A stretch of DNA of 64,000 nt from positions 1 to 64,000 of the forward strand of contig NZ_QKZI01000003.1 of NCBI RefSeq assembly GCF_003254155.1. Direction: 5' to 3'. Shown here in pieces: positions 47,572-56,489 of the stretch (position 1 is its first letter; each line of letters begins with the position of its first letter). The notes beneath the pieces were generated by a model that made no database searches, had not been told where the DNA came from, and saw nothing but the letters and a program-made list of their open reading frames with translations. The position numbers were made by a program, and so were the translations under genes. Source of the stretch: Psychrobacillus insolitus. Its GTDB lineage: Bacteria; Bacillota; Bacilli; Bacillales_A; Planococcaceae.

Positions 47572-47922
47572 CTAAAGTAAAAATTCTTTTCTCACCTTAA
47601 TATTAACACGTTTTAATATAGAAGCCAAAACATCGAGCGGTGTATTGGCGACTTCACAATACATAGATTTTGTATATAAATGAATAGCTTCTGGAAATTC
47701 TTTTTTTACAATAGAGCGAATTTGTTCCCCTGATTTATCTGCATCTAAAAAGGCGTAAATCGGTAAATCATCATAAGGACTCAAAATTTCTTCTAATTTC
47801 ACATTAGAAATTGTTCCGTTAGTACAAATGATTTCAGTTGCTTCATCAAGAACCGGTATTAACCTTAGCTTATCCGATTTTCCTTCAACGAGAATTACCT
47901 TTTCACTAAACACTTTAGCCAA
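47572..47922 (-). CDS. yusF: TOPRIM-domain protein, YusF
   Basis: 116 residues, essentially one TOPRIM fold: the glutamate motif VILVEGKSDKLRL (residues 9-21) and the DxD motif YAFLDADKSGEQIRS (~55-69). TOPRIM folds bind Mg2+ in primases, topoisomerases and OLD-like nucleases; stand-alone forms also include RNase M5. The function here is not known. Confidence 0.88.
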   Translation of the reverse strand: MAKVFSEKVILVEGKSDKLRLIPVLDEATEIICTNGTISNVKLEEILSPYDDLPIYAFLDADKSGEQIRSIVKKEFPEAIHLYTKSMYCEVANTPLDVLASILKRVNIKVRKEFLL

Positions 47923-47960
47923 TTAGATTCTCTCCCAACTTTTCATATATACTAGCATAT

Positions 47961-47995
47961 GAAAAAGCGCCATGAATTAAACGGCGCTTTTGTTA
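47961..47995 (-). terminator. Intrinsic terminator of gcvH
   Basis: AAAAGCGCC pairs with GGCGCTTTT over an 11-base loop, followed by TTTTTCAT on the minus strand, one base after the gcvH stop. Confidence 0.85.
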
Positions 47996-48376
47996 TTATT
48001 CTTGAATTAATTTATTGTATGCTTCATCTGTTAATAAACCATCTATTTCTGAAGCATCCGATGGTTCGATTACAATCATCCACGCAGTTTCATATGGAGA
48101 TTCATTTACAAATTCAGGGCTATCATCTAACTCAGCGTTAACTTCTACTACAGTACCACTGATTGGAGCATATAATTCTGAAACGGTTTTTACTGATTCA
48201 ACACTACCGAAAGGTTCACCAGCTTTTATTTCGTCTCCAACTTGAGGAAGCTCAACAAAAACAATATCTCCTAGTTCAGATTGTGCAAAATGCGTAATAC
48301 CAATACGTGCTTTACCGTCTTCTGTTTTTACCCATTCATGGTCACTTGAGTATCTTAAATCTTTAGGTGCGCTCAT
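47996..48376 (-). CDS. gcvH: Glycine cleavage system H protein
   Basis: 126 residues, lipoyl-carrier fold, with the lipoylation lysine K63 in [15 protein letters not shown]. It shuttles the aminomethyl group in glycine cleavage and in Firmicutes also relays lipoyl groups to other enzymes. GGAGGGGTTTAAAC precedes the ATG. No gcvT or gcvP is in the window. LipA (33686) supplies the cofactor chemistry. Confidence 0.96.
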   Translation of the reverse strand: MSAPKDLRYSSDHEWVKTEDGKARIGITHFAQSELGDIVFVELPQVGDEIKAGEPFGSVESVKTVSELYAPISGTVVEVNAELDDSPEFVNESPYETAWMIVIEPSDASEIDGLLTDEAYNKLIQE

Positions 48377-48450
48377 GTTTAAACCCCTCCAAATAGTATT
48401 ATCAATTCAACTGTAATTTTCACATATTTTACGCTTAAAAACAAGGGAAT

Positions 48451-48813
48451 TTATTGGATTTTCCAAGTCTGTTCAAATTCAGCTTCTTTATAGCCTAGTG
48501 TAAGTTGTTTTCCATTATAAACGATTGGTCTCTTGATGAGCATCCCTTCAGATGCAAGCAATTCCAGTTGTTCCTCTATCGACATTTGAGATAATTTGTC
48601 TTTCAATTGTAATTCGCGATATTTCATCCCACTTGTATTGAAGAACTTTTTAATATCTAGCTCACTTTTTTCAAGCATTTCTCTAAGTAATTCTTTACTA
48701 GGAGGATTTTCTACAATGTGATTTTGCTCGAACGCGAGATTATTTCCTTTTAACCACTTTAACGCTTTTAAACAGGTTGTACATTTTGGGTATCCGTAAT
48801 ATTGAATTGTCAT
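48451..48813 (-). CDS. yusI: ArsC/Spx family protein, YusI
   Basis: 120 residues from the ATG at 48813 behind AAAGGTGATAAAT. The N-terminal YYGYPKCTTCLKALKWL has a CxxC as in Spx and arsenate-reductase-like proteins, and KRPIVYNGKQLTLGYKE carries the typical RP motif. It is a redox-type protein; whether it reduces arsenate or regulates is unknown. It is followed by its own short gap and the fad genes. Confidence 0.9.
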   Translation of the reverse strand: MTIQYYGYPKCTTCLKALKWLKGNNLAFEQNHIVENPPSKELLREMLEKSELDIKKFFNTSGMKYRELQLKDKLSQMSIEEQLELLASEGMLIKRPIVYNGKQLTLGYKEAEFEQTWKIQ

Positions 48814-48850
48814 ATTTATCACCTTTTACTTTTTTATCTTTCATCATAAC

Positions 48851-48881
48851 AAAAAAAAGCTGATTCATAAAGAACCAGCTT
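48851..48881 (-). terminator. Intrinsic terminator of the fadNAE operon
   Basis: AAGCTGATTC pairs with GAACCAGCTT with a bulge, followed by eight Ts on the minus strand, 12 bases after the fadE stop. Confidence 0.82.
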
Positions 48882-48892
48882 GTTATATATAT

Positions 48893-50674
48893 TTAGACGA
48901 TATATTTCTCTGCATCGATTAATTTAACTGATGCCTCGCGTTTTTTAAGAATGACATTGTATGGATTGTTACGAGTTAATTTGCGAAGTGCCGAAAGCAT
49001 GATGCGAAGATTATCCCCATCTGCAGTTGCGATCAATGTTTCTTTAGCAGCAGTTTCAATCTCTCCGAATGCTTCTTGTGTAAATATTTGTGTATACAGA
49101 AGTTTTTGATTTGATTTCTCTACTCCACTACGAGCAATTGCTTTTTCTGTACGCAGTACTGCGGATTCCATAGCAAAAATGTTATTTGCAATATTCGCGA
49201 TGTTCACCAAAACTTCTTGCTCTGCTTCCAGTTTTGTACCAAAACGTTGGACAGCTAATCCTGCAACTAGAATACCAATTTTCTTTGCATTTGAAACGAT
49301 TGCTTTTTCTTGCGCTAACGGCTCATCACTAATTTCTTCTGGCATCATCATTAGTAGCTCATCTTGTAAACTTTGTGCTTTTTGAAAAAGTGGAAGCTCA
49401 CCTTTCATCGCTTTTTTGATGAATGTGCCTGGCACGATTAATCGGTTAATTTCATTTGTTCCTTCAAAAATACGATTAATACGAGAGTCACGGTAAATAC
49501 GTTCTACTTCATATTCTTGCATGAAACCATATCCGCCATGAAGTTGAACTGCTTCATCTGCAATATAGTCAAGTACTTCTGAACCTACAACTTTATTAAT
49601 AGAACATTCGATTGCATATTCAGCGATTGAAGCTGCGATTGCTTTTCCATCTTTTTGTTGCTCTGCACTCAACTGACTCATACGATCTTCAAAGTATCCA
49701 ACGGTACGGTAGATTAAACTTTCCGTTGCATACAATTTTGATGCCATTGTTGCTAATTTTTGTTTCGTTAAATTAAAGGATGAAATAGGTGTATTAAATT
49801 GTTGACGTTGGTTTGTGTATGAAATTGCTAACTCTAAAGCACGTTTCGAACCACCAATTGCACCTACTCCTAATTTATAACGACCAATATTTAAAATATT
49901 AAATGCGATTACATGACCGCGACCAATTTCACCTAATAAGTTTTCTGCAGGAACTTGTGCGTCTTGTAAAATTAGCGTACGAGTAGAAGAAGATTTAATC
50001 CCCATTTTCTTCTCCTCTGCTCCCACTGAAACACCAGGGAATTCTTTTTCAACGATGAAAGCAGAGAATTTATCCCCGTCAATTTTCGCATATACAACGA
50101 ATACATCAGCAAATCCAGCATTTGTAATCCATTGCTTTTCACCATTTAATACATAGTGAGTGCCCTCTGCATTTAACTTCGCAGTTGTTTTTGCTCCAAG
50201 TGCATCAGAACCTGAACCTGGTTCCGTTAATGCATAAGCAGAAATTTTATCTCCTGAAGCTGAGTTAGGTAAATACTTTTGTTTTTGCTCTTCATTACCA
50301 AATAAGACGATTGGCAATGTTCCTATCCCTACATGCGCACCGTGTGTAATAGAGAATCCACCTGCAACCGATAATTTCTCTGTGATTAGCGCAGATGAAA
50401 TTTTGTCTAAACCTAAACCGCCGTATTCTTCTGGAATATCTGCAGCAAGTAAACCTAGATCTCCAGCAGATTTAAGCAAGCGAACTGAGTGTTCAAATTC
50501 GTGATTTTCCAATTTTTCTACAACTGGCAATACTTCATTATTCACATAGTCTTCTGCAGTTTTAGCAATCATTTTTTGTTCATCTGTATAATCTTCAGGT
50601 GTAAATATACGACTTGCCTCGATATCTTCAACTAAAAAGCTTCCACCTGTTACTACATTAATTACTTCTGTCAT
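48893..50674 (-). CDS. fadE: Acyl-CoA dehydrogenase
   Basis: 593 residues from the ATG at 50674 (AGGGGGAAATGAAA upstream; the ATG at 50680 is too close to the site). The acyl-CoA dehydrogenase domains span ~30-410, with YALTEPGSGSDA and QWITNAGFADVF. QLHGGYGFMQEYEVERIYRD is followed by the FAD-site EGTNEINRLI. The extra ~170-residue C-terminal domain is typical of the FadE/VLCAD type. It catalyses the first beta-oxidation step. Confidence 0.95.
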   Translation of the reverse strand: MTEVINVVTGGSFLVEDIEASRIFTPEDYTDEQKMIAKTAEDYVNNEVLPVVEKLENHEFEHSVRLLKSAGDLGLLAADIPEEYGGLGLDKISSALITEKLSVAGGFSITHGAHVGIGTLPIVLFGNEEQKQKYLPNSASGDKISAYALTEPGSGSDALGAKTTAKLNAEGTHYVLNGEKQWITNAGFADVFVVYAKIDGDKFSAFIVEKEFPGVSVGAEEKKMGIKSSSTRTLILQDAQVPAENLLGEIGRGHVIAFNILNIGRYKLGVGAIGGSKRALELAISYTNQRQQFNTPISSFNLTKQKLATMASKLYATESLIYRTVGYFEDRMSQLSAEQQKDGKAIAASIAEYAIECSINKVVGSEVLDYIADEAVQLHGGYGFMQEYEVERIYRDSRINRIFEGTNEINRLIVPGTFIKKAMKGELPLFQKAQSLQDELLMMMPEEISDEPLAQEKAIVSNAKKIGILVAGLAVQRFGTKLEAEQEVLVNIANIANNIFAMESAVLRTEKAIARSGVEKSNQKLLYTQIFTQEAFGEIETAAKETLIATADGDNLRIMLSALRKLTRNNPYNVILKKREASVKLIDAEKYIV

Positions 50675-50729
50675 TTTCATTTCCCCCTATTGTTTGATTG
50701 AACATTAATCAACTTTTGCAAAAATCAAA

Positions 50730-51905
50730 TTATAAAATTTCAAATACGCCTGCTGCTCCCATTCCCCCGCCGATACACATAGTAACGACTCCGAACTGCT
50801 TCCCTTGACGCTTCAATTCACTGATTAATTTAATAGATAAGATAGATCCTGTTGCTCCAAGTGGATGGCCAAGTGCGATGGCTCCTCCATTTACATTTAC
50901 TTTGTTAATATCGATCCCTAAGTGACGAACGACTTGAATGGACTGAGATGCAAACGCTTCATTAATTTCCCAAAGGTCAATATCTTCTATTGATAGCCCA
51001 GCTAGTTTCAAAGCTTTTGGAACTGCTACAATCGGTCCAATCCCCATAATATCCGGTGGAACCCCACCAACAGCGAATGAACGGAATTTCGCAAGCGGTT
51101 TTAACCCTTGTGCTTCTGCAACTTCACGGTCCATCACAAGTACCGCTGCTGCTCCGTCCGATGTTTGAGAAGAGTTACCTGCTGTTACAGATCCCCGTAC
51201 ATTAAATGCTGGACGTAATTTCGCAAGTGTTTCAACAGTTGTACCTACACGAACACCTTCATCCATGTTGAATAGAAATTTCTTTTCTTGTGCTTTATTG
51301 TTTTCATCAACAAAATGTTGGACAACTTCTACTGGAACTATATCGTCATTGTATTTACCTGCAGCAATTGCGGCAGCTGCTAGCTCATGTGAACGAACTG
51401 CAAATGCATCTTGGTCCGCTCTGCTTACTTCATATTTCTGAGCAACATTCTCTGCAGTATGTCCCATTCCGATATAATATTGTGGAGCTGTTTCAGCAAG
51501 ATGTGCGTTTGGACGAATAACATTCCCCATCATTGGTACCATACTCATCGACTCTACTCCACCTGCAATGATTGCTTCCGAGTGTCCTAACATAATTCGT
51601 TCTGCTGCATAGGCAATCGATTGTAATCCTGATGAACAGAAACGGTTTACTGTAATAGCAGGTGTAGTATCAGGAAGTCCAGCTAACGCTCCGATATTAC
51701 GCGCTATATTCAACCCTTGCTCTGCTTCTGGCATTGCGCATCCTAGTATTAAATCATCTATTGGTCCATCATATCCACCTGCTCGTTTCAACGCTTCTCT
51801 CACAACTAGTGCTCCAAAATCATCTGGACGAACAGTTGCTAGAGATCCTTTTTTCGCTTTACCAACCGGTGTTCTTGCACCTGCTACGATCACTGCTTCA
51901 CGCAT
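50730..51905 (-). CDS. fadA: Acetyl-CoA acyltransferase (3-ketoacyl-CoA thiolase)
   Basis: 391 residues from the ATG at 51905 (AAAAGGAGGAGAACTC upstream). Thiolase residues: the nucleophilic Cys in VNRFCSSGLQSI near residue 90, the His in GGAIALGHPLGATGS near 345 and the second Cys in VTMCIGGGMG near 378. It performs the thiolytic step of beta-oxidation. It sits between fadN and fadE with short gaps. Confidence 0.96.
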   Translation of the reverse strand: MREAVIVAGARTPVGKAKKGSLATVRPDDFGALVVREALKRAGGYDGPIDDLILGCAMPEAEQGLNIARNIGALAGLPDTTPAITVNRFCSSGLQSIAYAAERIMLGHSEAIIAGGVESMSMVPMMGNVIRPNAHLAETAPQYYIGMGHTAENVAQKYEVSRADQDAFAVRSHELAAAAIAAGKYNDDIVPVEVVQHFVDENNKAQEKKFLFNMDEGVRVGTTVETLAKLRPAFNVRGSVTAGNSSQTSDGAAAVLVMDREVAEAQGLKPLAKFRSFAVGGVPPDIMGIGPIVAVPKALKLAGLSIEDIDLWEINEAFASQSIQVVRHLGIDINKVNVNGGAIALGHPLGATGSILSIKLISELKRQGKQFGVVTMCIGGGMGAAGVFEIL

Positions 51906-51935
51906 GAGTTCTCCTCCTTTTACCAATACACAATA

Positions 51936-54320
51936 TTAGTTGCGTAATGGTTTACCTTTCACTAACATATGCTGCATTCTTGCTTGAGATAATGGATCGG
52001 CTACAAGACTTAAAAATGCTTCACGCTCTAAATTTAGTAAGTATTGCTCATCTACTAAAGTGCCGTATGGAACTTCGCCACCCGCTAATACATACGCAAT
52101 TTTTTTAGCAATTTTTAAATCATGCTTACTAATGTATCCAGATAAGAACATACCTTGTGCACCTAATAATAGAGTCGCATACCCTGGTGAACCCGGTACT
52201 GGAATTTTTTCATGAATAGGAGCTCTGTATCCTGCTTCCGCAAGAGCAAGTGCTGCTTGTTTTGCATCGTATAATAAATGATCTGGATTCACACTGATTC
52301 CATCTACAAAGTTTAAGAAGTTATTTTCACGCGCTTCCTCTCCAGATGTAGAAACTTTCGCCAATGCAATGGATTCAAATACTTTCGTAGCTACCGATTG
52401 GTAATCAATTTGAACACCGTTTGGCAAACCTTTTAAGTGTTTAATATACAGTTCTTTATTACCTCCACCACCTGGCAGCAGTCCTACTCCAGCTTCAACT
52501 AAACCAATATATGTTTCAGAAGATGCCTGAATATGCGCTGCTGGTAAACAAGCTTCTGCTCCTCCGCCTAGCGTCATGCCAAATGGTGCTGCTACAACTG
52601 GTTTTGTAGAATATTTAATTTTCATCATTGCATTTTGGAAACTGCGAATTACAAAATCTAATTCAAAAATATTATCATCTTGTGCTTCCATTAAAATCAT
52701 GCCTAGATTCGCTCCAACACTGAAGTTTTTCCCTTGGTTCCCAATAACTAGCCCTTTGAAATTTTTCTCTACTTCTTCAATTGAGTAATTGATCATTTGA
52801 ATGATGTCTAATCCAATGGCATTCGATTTTGAATGGAATTCTAATAATGCTATTCCATCTCCCAAATCTATTAAACTAGCACCAGAATTCGATTTAATCA
52901 CACCATGTTTCTTCTTATAGCTTTTTAGATTAATAACCTTTTCATTTACAGGAACGATTGTATAATCATTTCCGTCGAAGAAATATAAATCACCATTTTC
53001 TTCTTTATAAAAACGTTCGAACCCTTTATCTAGCAAAATTTGAACAAATACAGGAATTTCTTGACCTTCTGCTTGCATTTTCTCTACAGATTCTTTGACA
53101 CCAATAGCATCCCATATTTCAAACGGTCCTTGCTCCCAACCAAACCCCCATTTCATCGCTTGGTCGATGGATACGATATCATCTGCAATTTCTCCATGAA
53201 GCTCCGCTGAATAACGTAAAGTTGGACTTAATATGCTCCATAAAAGCTCCCCAGTACGATCTTTCGCGTATGTTAACATTTTGACTTTAGCTGCTAAACC
53301 TTTTTGTTGTTTTGCCAATTCAATAGAAGGTGTTTGTAATTTCTTCACTGGTCCATACTCTAGTGTTTCTGGATTTAACTCTTTTATTTCTTTTCCTTCT
53401 TTTACGAAGAATCCTTGACCTGTTTTTGCACCAAGCCATTTGTTTTCTAGCATTTTTTGCATAAATGCCGGTACTTCAAATACCTTTTGTTCATCTCCTG
53501 TAGTTTGATCGAACACATTTTTAGCAACATGTGCAAATGTATCCAGTCCAACAACATCTAGTGTACGGAATGTTGCCGATTTAGGTCGACCAATTAATGG
53601 ACCAGTAACAGAATCGACTTCTCCAACAGAATAACCGCGAGCTTGCATTTCACGAAGAGAAACAAGTAAACCATATGTTCCAATTCGGTTAGCTATAAAG
53701 TTTGGTGTATCCTTTGCTAAAACAACACCTTTTCCTAAAACATCTTCCCCAAAATGCTTCATGAATTCTACTACTGCAGGACTAGTTGTTTCTGCAGGAA
53801 TCACTTCTAATAATTTTAAATAACGTGGTGGATTGAAAAAATGTGTCCCTAAGAAATGCTTACCAAAATCTTCTGAACGACCTTCCACCATTGCATTAAT
53901 ACTTATTCCTGAAGTGTTAGAACTAATAATGGATCCTTGTTTACGTACTGCATCTATTTTTTCATATAAGCTTTTTTTAACGGCTAAATTTTCTACTACT
54001 ACCTCAATTACCCAGTCCACATCTTTTAATTTTTCTAAATCATCTTCTAAATTCCCTGCTGTTATTAACTGCAAGTTCTTTGTGGATGTAAGTGGTGCTG
54101 GTTTTTGCTTTACTAACTTTTGAAGTGCAGTTTGTGCAAATCGATTGCGCACTGCTACGTGTTCAAGTGTCAGACCTTTTAATTCTTCCTCTTTACTTAC
54201 TTCGTTCGGGACAATATCCAATAATAATGTTGGAATGCCGATATTTGCTAAGTGTGCTGCAATGCCTGAACCCATAACCCCTGAACCGAGAACAGCTGCT
54301 TTTTTGATTTGATATGCCAC
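51936..54320 (-). CDS. fadN: Bifunctional 3-hydroxyacyl-CoA dehydrogenase / enoyl-CoA hydratase
   Basis: 794 residues from a GTG at 54320, which gives the conserved AYQIKKAAVLGSGVMGSGIA N-terminus and has AAGGGGAGG upstream. Residues ~1-300 are the NAD-binding hydroxyacyl-CoA dehydrogenase fold (GSGVMGSGIAAHLA) and ~300-400 its C-terminal dimer domain. After ~470 comes a crotonase domain with MTLGGGAEACLPA and VGLLPGGGG. The order is dehydrogenase first, the reverse of E. coli FadB. A FadR-type operator lies at 54342. Confidence 0.95.
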   Translation of the reverse strand: MAYQIKKAAVLGSGVMGSGIAAHLANIGIPTLLLDIVPNEVSKEEELKGLTLEHVAVRNRFAQTALQKLVKQKPAPLTSTKNLQLITAGNLEDDLEKLKDVDWVIEVVVENLAVKKSLYEKIDAVRKQGSIISSNTSGISINAMVEGRSEDFGKHFLGTHFFNPPRYLKLLEVIPAETTSPAVVEFMKHFGEDVLGKGVVLAKDTPNFIANRIGTYGLLVSLREMQARGYSVGEVDSVTGPLIGRPKSATFRTLDVVGLDTFAHVAKNVFDQTTGDEQKVFEVPAFMQKMLENKWLGAKTGQGFFVKEGKEIKELNPETLEYGPVKKLQTPSIELAKQQKGLAAKVKMLTYAKDRTGELLWSILSPTLRYSAELHGEIADDIVSIDQAMKWGFGWEQGPFEIWDAIGVKESVEKMQAEGQEIPVFVQILLDKGFERFYKEENGDLYFFDGNDYTIVPVNEKVINLKSYKKKHGVIKSNSGASLIDLGDGIALLEFHSKSNAIGLDIIQMINYSIEEVEKNFKGLVIGNQGKNFSVGANLGMILMEAQDDNIFELDFVIRSFQNAMMKIKYSTKPVVAAPFGMTLGGGAEACLPAAHIQASSETYIGLVEAGVGLLPGGGGNKELYIKHLKGLPNGVQIDYQSVATKVFESIALAKVSTSGEEARENNFLNFVDGISVNPDHLLYDAKQAALALAEAGYRAPIHEKIPVPGSPGYATLLLGAQGMFLSGYISKHDLKIAKKIAYVLAGGEVPYGTLVDEQYLLNLEREAFLSLVADPLSQARMQHMLVKGKPLRN

Positions 54321-54341
54321 GTGCAAAGCCTCCCCTTCGTT

Positions 54342-54359
54342 TGAATGAACACTCATTCA
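54342..54359 (-). promoter_or_regulatory. FadR-type operator upstream of fadN
   Basis: TGAATGAACACTCATTCA is an inverted repeat of TGAATGA arms with a 4-base centre. It matches the TGAATGANTANTCATTCA type of site recognised by Bacillus FadR (TetR family) except at the centre. It overlaps the 5' region 22 bases before the fadN start, as expected for repression relieved by long-chain acyl-CoA. Confidence 0.88.
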
Positions 54360-54543
54360 TTTTATGACTAAAAAAAATAGAAGTTATCTCTATGACTCTT
54401 AGTTTAAAACATTTTTTGAATTTTCGCAATAATAAGTTGAAATTATTAAGACATATTTCTTTCTAGTGTTTTTAAAACAGTGTAAACTATAGAAAATCGG
54501 AAGTACTGATTCTAAATATGAAAAACTACTGGAGGTATATATT

Positions 54544-54861
54544 ATGAACAAAATTACAACTGCAGAACAATTTAACGAAATTATTGCTGGGGACAAAGAA
54601 GTTCTTGTGAAATTCGAAGCCGGCTGGTGCCCTGACTGCCGTCGTATGGAAATGTTTATTGATCCAATCGTCGAACAATACAATCAATACACATGGTACG
54701 AAGTAAACCGTGATGAACTACCTGAAATAGCAGAAAAATACGAAGTAATGGGAATTCCAAGTCTTCTAATTTATCAAAATGGTGAGAAAAAAGCACATTT
54801 ACACAGTGCTAATGCAAAATCTCCAGAACAAGTTACAGATTTTCTTGATGCTCAGAACTAA
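54544..54861 (+). CDS. Thioredoxin family protein, YtpP-like
   Basis: 105 residues, full thioredoxin fold with active site WCPDCRRME (residues ~28-36) and cis-proline loop MGIPSLLIY. The CPDC motif differs from the CGPC of TrxA and is found in YtpP-type proteins. ACTGGAGGTATATATT precedes the ATG. It is divergent from the fad operon. Confidence 0.9.
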   Translation: MNKITTAEQFNEIIAGDKEVLVKFEAGWCPDCRRMEMFIDPIVEQYNQYTWYEVNRDELPEIAEKYEVMGIPSLLIYQNGEKKAHLHSANAKSPEQVTDFLDAQN

Positions 54862-54870
54862 TTTTGATTT

Positions 54871-54899
54871 GGTTGCTCTATTATGAGCAACCTTTTTTT
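54871..54899 (+). terminator. Intrinsic terminator of the thioredoxin-like gene
   Basis: GGTTGCTC pairs with GAGCAACC around TATTAT, followed by seven Ts. Confidence 0.88.
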
Positions 54900-54986
54900 C
54901 TTTGTTTCTTCATATCCTATTCGTTATACTGTACAAATTAGTACGGAAGAAAAAGGAAAACTCTTTTTTACTTGGGAGGAAGAAAC

Positions 54987-55505
54987 ATGAAAATTCAACT
55001 ACCTGTTACTGGTTTTTCTCAATATGATCATACTGTCAATGTAAACTACCAAGCATCAGCATGTGGACCTGTCACTGCATATGTTGTATTGAATTATCTA
55101 TTGCCAAACGCATGTCCATACAAACCAAACGATCTCTATAAAACTCTTGGGACAACTCGCATTGGATTATTTACTTACCGCTTCTTACGTAATATGCGTA
55201 AGATACTAGGCCCTAACTGGAAAGTGGAAAAATGTACACAACACACTGCTTTAAGTGAGCTACAAAATGGGCGCCCTGTCGCACTTAAGTTTGATAAATA
55301 TTTCTCTTTCCAGTGGAACAAAAAATTTACCTTTTCTTATCACTGGGTTCCATTGATTGGCTATGAATTAGAGAATGGTGAATTATTCCTGATCATCCAT
55401 GACAATGGTTGGCGCAACCGAGCAAGTAAAATACGAAAAATTTCCTATGCTGAGAATTCAGCAATCCTAACATTTGTTCAAGTTGCACCAAAATCGCACC
55501 TTTAA
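54987..55505 (+). CDS. C39-like peptidase domain protein
   Basis: 172 residues from the ATG at 54987 (TTGGGAGGAAGAAAC upstream). The C39-like papain fold shows the Cys in YQASACGPVTAYVVLNYLL (C29 region), the His in SYHWVPLIGYE and a DNGW motif in IIHDNGWRNRAS. There is no signal peptide. Family members cleave peptides or are inactive relatives; the substrate is unknown. Its stop overlaps the convergent exonuclease stop by 4 bases, with no room for a terminator. Confidence 0.78.
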   Translation: MKIQLPVTGFSQYDHTVNVNYQASACGPVTAYVVLNYLLPNACPYKPNDLYKTLGTTRIGLFTYRFLRNMRKILGPNWKVEKCTQHTALSELQNGRPVALKFDKYFSFQWNKKFTFSYHWVPLIGYELENGELFLIIHDNGWRNRASKIRKISYAENSAILTFVQVAPKSHL

Positions 55506-56377
55506 CGCTGCAGTTGTCTCGCTAAAATGGTATATCCATGTTCATATAAATAGTCAAACTTTGTAGATGGGATGTCTTGTACGATTAAATGATTTAACTC
55601 TGCTTCGATTGGGACATCTCTTCTAATAGTAGCTAATTCTTTTGATAATTTCAGCATGTCCATATCCGCTTCAATTTTTGCTCGTTGCCCAGCTTTCAAT
55701 AAAGGAAGAGCCTCAATAACTTGTTCAACTGTTCCATAAGTTTGGACTAGTTGTAATGCAGTTTTCGGCCCAATCCCTTTTACTCCGGCATATCCATCAC
55801 TAGAATCCCCCATGAAAGCTTTTACATCCGGAAACAATAGCGGTGAAATCCCATATTCCTCTAAAAAACGCGCTTCGTTATATACATCATAAATTGTAAA
55901 ACCTTTTTTCGTAAATGCAATATCCGTGGAAGGATGTAGCAGTTGCAGCAAGTCTTTATCACCACTCACAATTGTAAACTTCGCATCATCCTGCCATTTA
56001 TGTGTAATGGAAGCAATTGTATCATCTGCTTCCATACCAATGATCCCAAAGTTCTGCCATCCTAAATGCTCCGATAAATCTTGTGCCATATCAAATTGGG
56101 GTACTAATTCTTCGGCTGGTTTTGGACGATTTGCTTTATATCCATCGTATAGTTCATTGCGAAAAGTTTTCATCCCTTTATCCCAGCAAATAGCCATATG
56201 TGTAGGCTCTATTAAATTTTGTGCTGCTAATACATGTCTCGCAAACCCTTGTACTGCATTCGTCGGGATTCCTTTGTCATTTTTGAAGTAATTTCCAGAC
56301 ATCGCTGTCGCAAAAAATGATCGGAACAATAAAGCCATTCCATCTATTACTAATACATGTGGTTTCTCTTGAGTCAT
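55502..56377 (-). CDS. 5'-3' exonuclease, YpcP-like
   Basis: 291 residues from the ATG at 56377 (AAAGGATGTTTGAA upstream). It is a stand-alone PolI-type 5' nuclease domain: LVIDGMALLFRSFFA at the start, GMEADDTIASIT and VSGDKDLLQLL acidic motifs, and the helix-hairpin-helix GVKGIGPKTALQLVQTYG. It removes RNA primers and 5' flaps in DNA repair and replication. Confidence 0.93.
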   Translation of the reverse strand: MTQEKPHVLVIDGMALLFRSFFATAMSGNYFKNDKGIPTNAVQGFARHVLAAQNLIEPTHMAICWDKGMKTFRNELYDGYKANRPKPAEELVPQFDMAQDLSEHLGWQNFGIIGMEADDTIASITHKWQDDAKFTIVSGDKDLLQLLHPSTDIAFTKKGFTIYDVYNEARFLEEYGISPLLFPDVKAFMGDSSDGYAGVKGIGPKTALQLVQTYGTVEQVIEALPLLKAGQRAKIEADMDMLKLSKELATIRRDVPIEAELNHLIVQDIPSTKFDYLYEHGYTILARQLQR

Positions 56378-56489
56378 TTCAAACATCCTTTTTTTAGATA
56401 GATTCCTATTTAGTATAACATTTGTAGCTTGATTCGAAAGGAATGCGGGTATACAACTTGTAAAGCAAATAAATTGGGGGCTTTATATC

